From positions 358,328 to 422,327 of the forward strand of contig NMRA01000184.1 in NCBI GenBank assembly GCA_002633005.1: DNA of 64,000 nt, written 5' to 3'. Below the pieces are notes generated by a model, which had not been told where the DNA came from, searched no databases, and worked only from the letters and a program-made list of their open reading frames with translations. The translations under genes were made by a program, and so were the position numbers. Within the stretch, counting starts at the first letter, position 1; each line of letters opens with the position of its first letter. Positions 10,656 to 23,400 of the stretch are shown piece by piece. The stretch comes from Phoronis australis. Its lineage: Eukaryota; Phoronida; Phoronidae.

Positions 10656-13600
10656 GCTCTACATATAAAAACTGTAATATTTGTTCAAGGACTTATCAGC
10701 TGGATGACGATTTTCTGAGATTTTTCAACAGACTGGTAATCCTAAATGAGACAAAATTGTTTTCAACTCACACTTGGTGTCTAATATTGACGTCATACTT
10801 TTGTAATTTTACTCAAAATAGCCACATTCTCCAAACTGTAGGTCAAAGTTTGAATGAATAATATTTTCTCTTCGTCTTAAAGGATTCTAAAGATAATGTT
10901 ATGTTTATTTGACCATTGCGCAGTGGGCAATTCTATGGTGGCATTATAAAACCAGTCATGAAAAAATATTTTTGTACAAAATTTTGTAGAATCATACAAA
11001 TGTGAAATCTGTGGTACCATATTTCATGTCTTGTTGTAAATAATATGTGTAAATACATACTTGTTGAGAAATGTGTTTAGGTTTGTTTTCTTTTTGAAAA
11101 AAACATACATGTGGAGGTATTGAGTTGTCTCCTATTTGCTAATGTGCCAGTTACAAAACCCACACATGTAGATGCTATTATAAGGGCCCAGAAATTGTTC
11201 TTGAAAGTCCTTGAAATAACTGCCGTTAAGACAAAACTGTGTCCATACACTGAAAAGGGTGACCATGGAAAATGGAAAAAATAATCCGGTGTACTGAGAA
11301 GCCAGTTATATGTTGGACATCTGTAATGAAGGAAGCATTTTAAAAATGCATTTCGTCCTGTTTAGTTGACTAAAAACAAAAATTGAATTGCCTGGGTCTT
11401 TTACTCTCAAATAACCAATCTCGTAATATTCCTTACAGTAAAGGGGTTTTTATTTCCTTCACATACTTACCAACAAGAACAATGAAACCATTAGAAACTC
11501 AAACAACACTACAGAGTTTACTGAGTTAGCCAACCCTAAAACTGGAAATTCAGAAAGGCGCACATGGGCATCACCTGTGACCTGAGATCCCGGTTCATGT
11601 GACATGAACTCGAGACAGTACTGAGTGTAGTTATGATTTTTGAAAACCCCAGAGCTTTGGTTAAGAATTGAACATTGACAGCAGTGACATTCAGCTTTAA
11701 TGGTGAATATGGTTAATCCAACGCATTTCTGTCTTTTCGCATACAAAAGATGAGAGATGTTAAACTTTCAAAGTTGGTTGTCAGTACCATAAAATTGAAA
11801 TCGGTGCAAATTTATGTGGGGAGATGTCGCAGCAGCACATATTTTATTTACATAGTGAACATTAGATGTTCACCTCACATCTTAGAAATTGAAAACTGCA
11901 AAAGAAATGGTATTCCCTGAAGTGAATCATTTGTAACACAGAAGAGATTGTTACATTGACCACTACTGGCAGATTTAATAGATTCATACCATGCTGCCAT
12001 TGCCCATCTCTTTAACTAGAGAACAGCAAACAGGGTAATGACGATCAGAAATGAAATATTAAATCTTTAATGGCATGTATAAAGTATGTACCAGTATATA
12101 GTATTGTGAACTGTGGGCCTTTTGATCAAATGAAGTTACATGTTCACACAAAAATAAGCACTTGCATCTGAAAAGTGGTTTTATTTTCAGACTCTGAAGG
12201 TGTGTAACCAGTCACATCAGCAACTTGTGGTGAAAAGAAAATGTGTTCCAAGACTAAGCTGAATTTTTTTCCGAAGCATGAATTAGATTATCACAAGGTC
12301 TACCACATACCTTAATAAACCCCAAGCTCCTTTTCCTTATTCATTCTCCGTAAATCAGTGATCTGAATTACTAGTATCCCAGCTCATCCTTAGCAACCAC
12401 TGTTAATGGGACAAAAAATAGAAAGTGTCAGTTGCCACACCCTGATTGGCTGAATGTAATAGCCTTATTGACATAAGGAAATTATTCATTCAACAATGCC
12501 TCTTGTATAATATAAAACATTTTATTTATATTACATAATAATACATGATGATGTTCTATAAAAAGTTTATGATATGGTATATCACACGCCTATAATACAA
12601 GTATGTCAAGGCTTTCATACAACACATGGCATTTAACATTCCAAATCCTCAAGTTCTGAAGGCAACAACTTGTTAATCTCAATTATGCCTCAACCTGACT
12701 CCACTTATAAACTCAAGAAATACAAGTCAACACAACTGTTGACAATCGTTGCAATTGTTTTAAGTAATTTTACTAGGGTTCTCCGAGACTTCTCTAAATA
12801 CGAGCTAAAACAATATGTTCTTACTTGTCATCTCTGAAATAATAGTCAATAAAATTGCAATTTGCGAAATAATGCAGTTAATGACACACAAAGAAACTCG
12901 TCAAAAACTCAAGTAGATTGGTCCCATCTACATATAAGTAGGCAAATTACAAGGCTTCAAAGTTTGTCAAAGCCAGTCAAACGTTACAGATAAACGACCC
13001 TTTGAAACAACTCAATTGTTGAAACATGATTAAGGGTAACAGAAAACTATTCTGCGTAACTGGTTTACTGAACCGTCTCCAATTGCAACTTCTGAATCCA
13101 TGGCTAACATTAATGTTACACATAACCACTGCTCTCCAAGAAGATAACCTGGTTTTGTCAATTACAAAATCACATCTTTAACAGGGATATGTATTTCGTT
13201 AAGTATTTATAATCCACTGATTACGAATATTCACAGTGTCAACTATACAACAAAATTTACTTGAGTATTAACATTTCATGTTATATATCCTCTGTTTCTG
13301 CGATGACCAAGTTTTTTCGTGAGAAGAAAACAGGAAACATGAAGCCTTCACTCAGAATTACAGAAATAAAAACAATGAACGGATTGATAAAACATTAAAA
13401 CAAATAGGACTCAGTATATAATAAGACTAGAGTGTCTCATTTAACCAAGACTTAAAGACATATGAGTAACCAAGACATTTTAAGGGGTTTATTTCAAATA
13501 ATAAAATGACAAGCTTAACACAATCAGCTGCTTCCACCTTCTAAGACTGTGAATACAACATAAGAATGGACTGACCACAGATATACAACAAAAACATGGC

Positions 13601-14171
13601 CATCAACAGAGTTAAAAGAACTTTCATTTTGTACAGTTTATAGTGCAAAGCACAATTGGCAAAAAATGAGCGCCATCTCTGAAGTACTGTAAATGGTCAA
13701 ATGCTCACCACTTAGGTGGACAAACATGAGAGCATTCAAAGTAATTCAGAGACAATTACACACATATACAGAATATTTACACAGGTGATCGATCGCTCAT
13801 TGCATAGAGAAATCCACAAGTACACACTTGCACATGATTGTCGATTACTGTTTCGTTGTCGACAACAAGATACGACATTATTGCAATAGCAACCATCTCA
13901 TGGCTGAACAACAAAGATGGGCAACATGAGCTGACAGAGACATCTTGTGGTGATGAAGAATACTACGCGTCCTTTTCAAACACTGAATGTAACACATTTC
14001 CACTTGGCATTTCTGATATGAATTGACCTCAACACTTGCTTGGCTCATCACATCCTGTCAGGAGACTCCCCGACGATGCACCGTGATAGAGACATTTCTT
14101 CTTGACGATATGTAAAAATAAATTAACAATATATACACGCTGTCATCATCAACAGTGAGCCAACCTGGCGG
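10656..14171. other. Convergent 3' region between DNAJB13 and the Eph gene
   Basis: DNAJB13 (plus) and the Eph gene (minus) end towards each other here. No further coding exon is recognisable. AATAAA signals on the minus strand occur at 13488-13493 and 12521-12526 (seen as TTTATT on the plus strand). An Eph 3' UTR reaching to about 12.5 kb is therefore possible but unproven. I found no convincing AATAAA for DNAJB13 just after its stop. Confidence 0.4.
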
Positions 14172-14442
14172 CTACACGAGGAAGCCAGCAGAGACCTGAG
14201 CACCGTCTAGTTGTGCACGCAACCGTTGCACACTGTTCATTATCTTTTTCTGATGTCCGACTAGCGTGATACCGAGACTAATCAAATCCTTCATTGTGAT
14301 TCGTGACACCTGCTCCATGGAATGATAGTCAGCGGCTAGGAAACTGTCTATGTAACGCTCCATCTTGACGGATATAAGCCATTCCTCTACACTTGAGAAC
14401 ATGGTCATGTCTGGCATGGACGGGTCCAGAATGTTCTGGGCA
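14172..14442 (-). CDS. EPH: Eph exon 16: SAM domain, C-terminus and stop
   Basis: The acceptor TTGCAG ends at 14443. The 271-bp coding part encodes the whole SAM domain ([40 protein letters not shown]) without an interrupting intron. The protein ends VSAGFLV, a plausible hydrophobic PDZ-binding tail. Confidence 0.94.
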
Positions 14443-17400
14443 CTGCAACAGAGGCAGAAGTTGGTGAGGACACCTGCATAGCGCACGGGTTTAGAAATTG
14501 GGCCCTGCATTTTTAATATCGAGTTTACATTCAGCCTTACACCACGTATGAGTGCTAGATCCTTTTGTAGCAACAGAATGTTTGACAACACTTACTATTG
14601 AACGAATCAAATTCTAAAATTGTCCTACAAAATGGTATTGTCAATCAAGAGGATAATTTGTAGCAAAAATTAGAAAAATACGATATGGAACTGTGATTCA
14701 CTGACATTAAGACTTAGTAATATAAACGTTTTGATAATTACAAGAATCATACAAATAACACTAGTGTGTGCACTCAACCACCTGGGGATCAGGGGCACGT
14801 TTTATCAAAGGTTTCAAATGTGGTCTCAGCCAAGAATATTGAACTTACTTGTACTTGGCTCATTAACATGGCTTGTGATGACCATTGTTAAGTCTGATTT
14901 TACAAAATAAAGAACTTTCATCAGTTGCAACATTTTCACTCTTCCAAAAAGGCAGCGTTGTTCATGTTTTCAATAACGTGCTTACCATCCTCTCAGCTAT
15001 GATTGGACTTACAACCTTTGACAATATGGCTCCCTGGTTTCTATTGGTTTAAGCTGAAATATCCTTTGAGAATTGGTCAAGTGAAAATAGTACCTTGGTT
15101 TGGCGATTTTTCTAAGGAGTTCTGGTGCACGGATGAGTTTGTCTAGAGTCTTTACAATAGACACAAACTTGGGTCTTTGTCCCCGCTCCTTGGCCCAACA
15201 GTCGAGCATCAGCTGATGTAGCGCCTCTGCACAGTCCTGCATAAAAACACATCATGAACCAACACCATAACGTAAATAATACAATAAAATGAAAAGCAAC
15301 TTGCTTAAAAAATACAATAATACAAAAATTATTACTGTTGAAGGCACAATTCACAAAAATACATGCACATAATTTAATAGTTTTCGAAGCTGAAACTATT
15401 CGGAAGACCATAACTTGAACTTGAACTCTCATTCATGAATTCATTATGGCGTAATTGCAAATAATTTTGAAATTTTCAAGTTGAATTTTGTCAAAGGATA
15501 GGTAAGATATTATCCAACACCATATTAAACCACCTCAATAGTGCTAGAGTCCACAACACGAAAAGTGATCAATGAATGCAGAGAGCAAACTGACAAGTTA
15601 TATTTACCACGTTATGGTTATTAAGCATGAACAGACAAAATGAGATCCAGACTGAGATCCTTGACACTATTAAAGTCCACCTTTCACATAATGCACAATC
15701 AAACCCACTGTTGACTCACCATAGGGGGTGGTAACCTGTACCCCTTATCTACAGCCTTGATCACATCCTGGTTCGACCAGTTCCAATATGGCCGCTCACC
15801 GTACGCCATCACTTCCCACATGACCACGCCGTAGCTCCAAACGTCTGATGCTGATGTGAACTTCCTGTAAGCAATGGCCTCGGGTGCTGTCCACCTGACT
15901 GGGATCTTGCCCCCCTTGGTGGTGTATGCCCCCTCTGATGTGTCGACCTCGATCTCACGGCTCAGGCCAAAGTCGGCCACCTTGCAGACTAGCGTGTCGT
16001 TAACGAGGATGTTACGAGCTGCCAAATCCTGAAATGAAAGGATGGAGTGTTAAGGGGCTCGTCTGTCGACTACCAAACCGCAATAACTTAGTGACTTAAA
16101 AATCTAACTACTGCTTAACAGAAGTTCAATAAATATTTTGAAATTTGCAATAGTAAAATAATCAAGATTGTCATTGGTTAAAACGATTGATATTCACAAT
16201 TTGCATGTTTATGTTTGTGTTTCATCTAGCCAAATATAACAGTGGCATATTTTATATGAGCTATGAACCATTTATCATCACTGCACTGGAACATAACAAG
16301 AACCAATTATCATGCAAATCTTGAATGCGACATACAAGACATACGTGCTTTAGAAACATACCCTGTGGACGTATCCCATCTCTGACAGATATCTCATACC
16401 ACAGGCGATGCCTCTCATCATACCAACCAGCTGTATCACAGTGAATTTACCATCATTAGCCTGTGAAACAGAAATGGTCAATCATAAATATTTAATTTAC
16501 AGTAAGCTGATCAACTTCCTGTAAGTGAGAGATAACTGTAGTTTTATGTATTCCTGGAACTCCTCATGTGCTGTTACAGTTCAAATCACACTGAGTGCAT
16601 CAGTGGCGAGTTAAAAATGGCCTTAAAGTGAGATAATAAGAATGAAGTAGACTTTTAAGCTAAAAATAACACCAATGAGCTCTATTCACACTCGTTGCCA
16701 TAAAAAATAGGAAATGTTAACTTACTTAACTACTAAGGATCACAAAATAAATCCAAACATTCGACACCCGCCATTGCACAAAACAGATGTCCCAAGGGAA
16801 TAGACATATTACCTAAACACTGCTCAATACAACTTTAACAGCAGTAGCCACGATATTTTTTTGAAACAGGACATTTCGTGCTGAATTTAACAATGGAAAA
16901 GCTCAGTCACGATTGATAATTAGCAACAACTGTCTTTCCCCTTGCTTTTTGTGACAGCTAATACAAAAGTCTTTTCTCACAACAAACCAGCTTTTATCCA
17001 ACTTTCCTAGACTTTCAATATATTCAAACTACTTGCAGTGATACTCGAGAGATAGAATCACAGTTTAGGTGAGCCTACCCTGAGGAAAGCGTCCAGTGAA
17101 CCATTCTCCATATACTCCGTAACAATCATGATGGGATTTGTCTTGGTAACCACGCCTTCCAGGTAGATCACATTGTTGTTGTCAAACTGACCCATGATGC
17201 TCGCCTCGGTCAAGAAGTCCAGTCGGTTTTTCTCAGACGCACCAGGCTTCAGGGTCTTGATAGCCACGGTCATCTCACCCTTGCCGGGCACACGGAACTT
17301 GCCTTTACAGACATCACCGAATTCACCTGAATTCGGGAAGAAAACGAGATATTAAGGGCATCCATGACAACAAAACAGTTCCTGCCCACCATCTTTTGCA

Positions 17401-20400
17401 GCTGCAGTGTTAAAATCTCAAATCGACACATAGCAGTCACACAGTGACTAATTTGATAAACTTGACTACACCAGAAGAGTATTGTTTTGTACAATCTCTA
17501 ACTGAGCTGTCTGTTGAGACACAATACAAAACCCAAGTAACGTGATCTAGCACAATACAACGAGAAACTGTTTTTTGTCCACACAGCAACCTAAAAAGTA
17601 AGAACATGGACCATGGTGGTTTTCATACAGCGTGGCCCACACATGGTAGTAGTACAGGGAGACCCAAAAATATAACCCTCCAAAAGTTTGGTTTAAGTTC
17701 TGAATTCTAAAATTTTTGGAAAGAAAAAAATTCAAAGCAAACTGACTTTTATGCATGAAATTTCTGGAAAGGTCATCCATAGACTGATGTATAAGTTTAT
17801 CAAATTTTACGAGTTCAATTTTTCTGGGTCATCTTTGATTTTAGGTTGTAACTTCAGTATAACCAGAAGACAATTCTCAATTCTTCCAATTCTTCCAATG
17901 CCCAAAACGCCATCAATCAAACTAAATTCAACATACCTCCGCCAATTACGGATTCGATTGTGATGAGCGAGGAGTCTATTTCCTTGGTAAATTCACGGAC
18001 TGCTTGCTGTGGGTCTTCGTAGGTGTGCGGGTCGATGTATGTACGGACAGCACCAGGAGGCGTGAACAGTGGAACAGTGACTGTAACACGGGGGAGACTC
18101 ATGTCAAGTCACGACACGTGCGCAGCAATAATAACAATGTAGTCACCGACCAGTTTGCCAATGTGTAGAATAAGCTCATTAACTACTCCATTAATTATAG
18201 TGGATAATGCTCAAGACAAAACCTCAAGTTCAACAAAGTTAACAAAGATAAGTTTTATTTAATTTTCTTAAGTGATTTGGAATTCATTGCAACTTAAGGA
18301 AAAAATCTTGTGATAACGTTAAGCTGTAAAAATGAAAACGAAAGACCACATAAACTTTTGAACCAATTCAAGTGGTAAAAAAGAACAGTATGAGTTTTCA
18401 CATGTTAAACAAACGGCAAAAAAATTATCTCCAACACCAACACATCTAATCAGCAAGCATGTTAATTTGGGTTCACTCCTTGTTAAGAGCACAAACTGGG
18501 AATTGGAAACAAAATCAAAGTGAAACCATACTCAGCACATTGACAAACTGAATACAGCAATGAAAGGATGGGGGGGCGGCTAGTTAAGAGTCATTTTAAC
18601 TAAGGACAATGGATAACAAATGACAGCAATATCCTCTATAAGGTGACAGTCTTTACAAGGTCTAGTTCTAAACAGTGTAGACACAGACTTGACTGGCCAT
18701 GACACGTGTGACAATGAACAAAGGTCGAAGCAACAAGGAAAACAACAACAAGACAAGACACAGAGTCACAATACACTTCAAACAATCCATATGCTTAATT
18801 ACAACATCGAACAAATACAAAAGAGTATTTTTAAGGAAAGTAGTTAGGTCACGAGACGCACCGAGCTGGCAATAGCGGGTAAAAACACTGCCAGGGAACA
18901 TATGCGCCAGTATATACGTAAAAAAATGCGTGTGAGTGTGTGTATATACTTACATCCGCCGTTGACGTCGACAGGAGGTGGGGGCAAGTGCACCGGAACT
19001 GTTAGTGGCGGAGAAAGAATAAAGAACACATTAAAAAGCCACCAACAAATGACCATCTGACAAGCTGGCCGCGCTAGCCCCAATTAGGATTGGACGACTG
19101 GGTTAAGTAGCGACACCGCTGAATGACAGGCAACAACCCTAGGCATGATTTGATGAGAAAAATGGAAATTTAGCCTTATTTGAATATTTTTGACAGATGA
19201 TGTGGAACTGGCTACGTTTTCCTACCGAGGGATTCGAATACGTAGTGATGGGGTATTGGAGAAAACGTACATTAAGTTGGTTTGCATTAAAAATCATGCT
19301 CAAGAGCATATGCAAGAGATAATTTTATCCCCATGCATACATAATTAGGTTAAAACCACAAAGTTCAAGCAGAAGTACCTCAAACATTGTAGTGCAAGTC
19401 AACTGCAGAGACAATCGAGTGTAACTGGGTAAAATTCCAAACAAAAACTCATAATATTAAAAAGATCTCAAAAGTACTCCAGACTCTATAAGGTGGCACT
19501 GCACTAAACTTAAGGCCGTTTTCCAAAAAAAACTGGGGCTGATTTGAAATTTGGAAGAAGTTGGGATGAAAGAAAAACGTTTTCTATTATTGGTTTGCAT
19601 ATTTTCAATTTTTACAAAATGGTCCCAGCAAGTCACTGGCCAATATTAAAATCGTCAGTGACATCATAAATTTGTGAAGTTAACTTCTTTTTCATAGACT
19701 CGAAAGGGGTAAGCAATTGCAAAAACTCTTTTGTCACAGCTGCCCCACAAAAAAACAATATTATTATTTTAGCATCAACGATACAAAAGGCTGCCAGCAG
19801 TCATTCAGCGCGTCCTCATATCTTCACCCAAGCAGTTGTTGTGGTAGAACAACAGGAGGCAAGCTTTGCAAGCAATGGTTTTAAGCCGCGTTGATGACCG
19901 TCCATACAATGATGGAATGGTGGTAGGTTTCCATGTCCCATCAAAGGTCAGCGAAGGGGACAGTTAGATGATAAAGGTTGGGAATCAGACCAAATCCTAA
20001 TCAGGGCCAGGTGACAATGCAACGAAGTAGCGAAAAGTCCCGGAAACTCACAAACTAAATAATAAACACCATTACTCATATATAGTCCAACTGCAAACCA
20101 CCACACTTAACTAACACGTGTCACGTCTTGGCATTTCAATTCAAATATGTACATAGAAACAAAGCACCTTGTGCAATCATGGGCAAAAGCCAAGCATTAA
20201 CTCAAATTAAGTTCAAACCCTGATCCATAGGTGGCACCCACATGCCAGTAGCAGGCAAGTCATACAATTTACAAGACATGCGTTTACACAAGTTAAGAAC
20301 TAGACCTATGAAAATGGTTAAACATCCAAGTTCTAAGCACTCTGATGGCAGTATTGTTCAAGAATACAAAATTGGACAAACAAACCATGCCTAGTAGCGG

Positions 20401-23400
20401 GAATCAAGTTTCCAACTTCCCTGAAATTTCTTTCTGCTTAAAGATTGACGCAGCAACGGCCAATTTTTCACACCAAAAAAATCCATGCAGGCTACTGGTT
20501 TGTTCCCCCACTACGTCGGCTCAACAAAGTTGCACCGGCATGCAAGCAGTCAGTAACGGTTAGAGTATGTTCCACAACACTAAGTTACAACACCATCCCA
20601 TGCATATGGTAGTGACTAGGATTGGTACGGTCGTTCACAGTCGCCACAGACAGCCTCGAGGTTAAAGCAGCCAATAATAGCCAATGAAAAGTGGAGTCTA
20701 ATTAAGGTTGACAGAAATATGCGTATAGGTGTGTGATTATTCTTAACGGATTGGCTAATTATTATACAAGATATTAATAACACATAGAAGTAAACACGGT
20801 AAATAATAAATGAATATTTCTAAAGAATGATTGAAAATCTAAAGGCCAGACAGTGCAATTGTTAGAACAGTGAAGAAAGAACAGAGAAAGCACTAATCAA
20901 ATTAAATAGGATTCTTTTTCGCTCTTTACCTATCATCAAAGCCAGGGTGAGTATTTTTAGATTCAAAGAATTAACATGATTCCAAGTAAGACGAAGTGGA
21001 AGGCGGGATTCTCTTGTACTAATTCTAAAGCAGGGTACAGGAAACTTCCATCAAACAGAAATAGAATGCTCAAGCAGCTTCAAATGGAGTGCTAAGATTC
21101 CAATCTGAAATTTCAAGCAGGGTTTCCTGTTATTAATGGACTGAGGGCAAATGACAGTGTAGATGGCGAGTAGAGGTGCACAGAGAAGGCTGAGCAAATG
21201 TTGAGGCGAAGCTGTCAGTGGCGAGCTGGCTAACGGGAAGGGAGCATCTCAAGGCTCATGGTTAGAGATAAATAGACTTGTAAGAGGAAACATACCCTCC
21301 CCATTACTGTAGTGCAGAGCATCACACTCACTTGGATTCTTGTCATCACAGGCACGCGAGTTCCTGTAACACAGCAAGCACGGTTAGTCTACCACGGAAA
21401 AAGTTCAAGGTAGCATAAAAAATCACTCGTAACCCTACCATAGTGCTGGGCCCAAGTAGAATTCATCTTTGTACTGGCAAATGTGGACATAAAATTTACA
21501 GGTCAAGTTCAGAAGACAGAAATGCAATCCGATGATGAGTCATTGGCAGTCACTTCAACTCAAGGCAGAGATAGTTGTTATTAGGGTGAAACACTATTTT
21601 GACACATCACTGCAGGACAATGGACCACTAATTTCAAGAACTTCACTAGTGCAAACCTGCTGGCAGAGACACCTTATGACCAGTTTGAAAAACACAGACC
21701 AAGATGGCAAGATGTCATTCACAGGTCACGGTCAACTTTTATTTTATCTTATTTACTGTTAAGCACAATTTTCTAACAAGAGGAAGTTCTATGAAAAATC
21801 TCATGATCCAGTGCACGTATTAACACTCATTCTCCAAAACAGAAAAAATGGCTAAATACAGCTAAAAATTGTTTACGTTTTACTCTACAATAGAAACTGT
21901 TTATCAACACCAATGAATTAGACTCGATAAAGACTGGCATTGACCTTGCTTTAACTCAACCATGAACTTTGACATGAATTGACAGCATACACCCACCTCC
22001 TCAAGAAGATGACGACCATAATGACGACGATGGCCAGACAGACGATGACAGCGATGATGGCACCTGTGATGATACCAACGGGGTTGTCACCATTCTGGGG
22101 GTTGATTGCGGTCGCCGTGTTGGAGGGGCTTGTTGAGACGGTGAGAGGAGCAGTGAATTCACTCCAACCCTCGTGGGTGTGGGCACGTACCTGTCACAGG
22201 TAAAAATGGGTGACGAATAAAACTAGGTTGGAAGACTTCAATGTAATTAACAATGCTAAGAAACATTCTGAATTAACACGAGTCTCTTAAAGGATCACTA
22301 TTCAGGTCCTGAAATTAAAAACAAGGATTTTATCAGTCAAAATGACCAAACTGTAAGTATACCGGTAAACTTAATACAAGACTTACTAGAGTAAGTAGGC
22401 TATTGGTACAAACAAAAGAACAGAAACGTTGAGTTTAACATCACCACCAGAGTATTCAGTTTGTGTTGTCTACTGTTGCTGTACCTGACTTAATTGGATT
22501 GGTTCAATGAATGAATATTTTGCCCATATTTAGTGACCAAGGCAGTGCACAGAAAGCAACACATAAAAAAGAATATATAAGCACACTTTTCTGAAAACTT
22601 TCAATCAAAAATACAAAAAAGTATGTATGCCACTAGGACTCCCAATTAGCGATGCCGGAACTCCTCAGAAAAAGTGAACTTCTCCCTTCCTGATGATTTA
22701 CCGAGAAGATACTTGTCTTGTGAAAGCATTATAACGTTTTAAGCAGCAATTACGAAGAAATATTTTTCTTTACAAAATAAGGCCAAATACTTTAATTTGT
22801 TTCAAACTCACAGACATGACCCCACAAGGTTTACTTTTTTAAACAATACTTAAAATTTTCAGTTAATAAAATAAAGATACTTCTGAAGTAATTGATGAAA
22901 ACAACAATTGAGCTGCAATTAAACTAACAGAGAGAATAAGTTGGTTAATTCCACTACAACCATGGAAAAAGACCAGAGTATCATATTGAAAAAATAACTG
23001 GATTTTCGTTATCAAATTTAATACGATAATCTAACTCTAGTTTTGTAAACTAAGATTTGTGGAGTGTTTTATATAAAGTGTTGAATACCAAATAGTGCGA
23101 GTGAATTTTAAATTTTAGTCTCTCACCATCTCTCACACAGGATTTCCACCAACACTCAATTAACCTCACAACCTGATAACCTATTGGTTTACTAACAAGT
23201 TGCATAACACCATCAGAAATCCTATGCAGCCAGCATATACAAGCTCTGTCATTAGTCCACTTACCATGAAAGAGTACTTGGTATCTGGCCGCAGTTGGTG
23301 AATGGTTACTGTGTTCTCCTTCACCAAAACCTGTGTTTGGTTTTTAGGACGCCCATCAGTATAGTACCGCACATCATACTCTTTCGTGATCTTATTGGTA

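Noticed and set aside
19000-21295. Further Eph cassette exons in intron 9
   Set aside because: No candidate had both splice sites and phase-compatible coding sequence.
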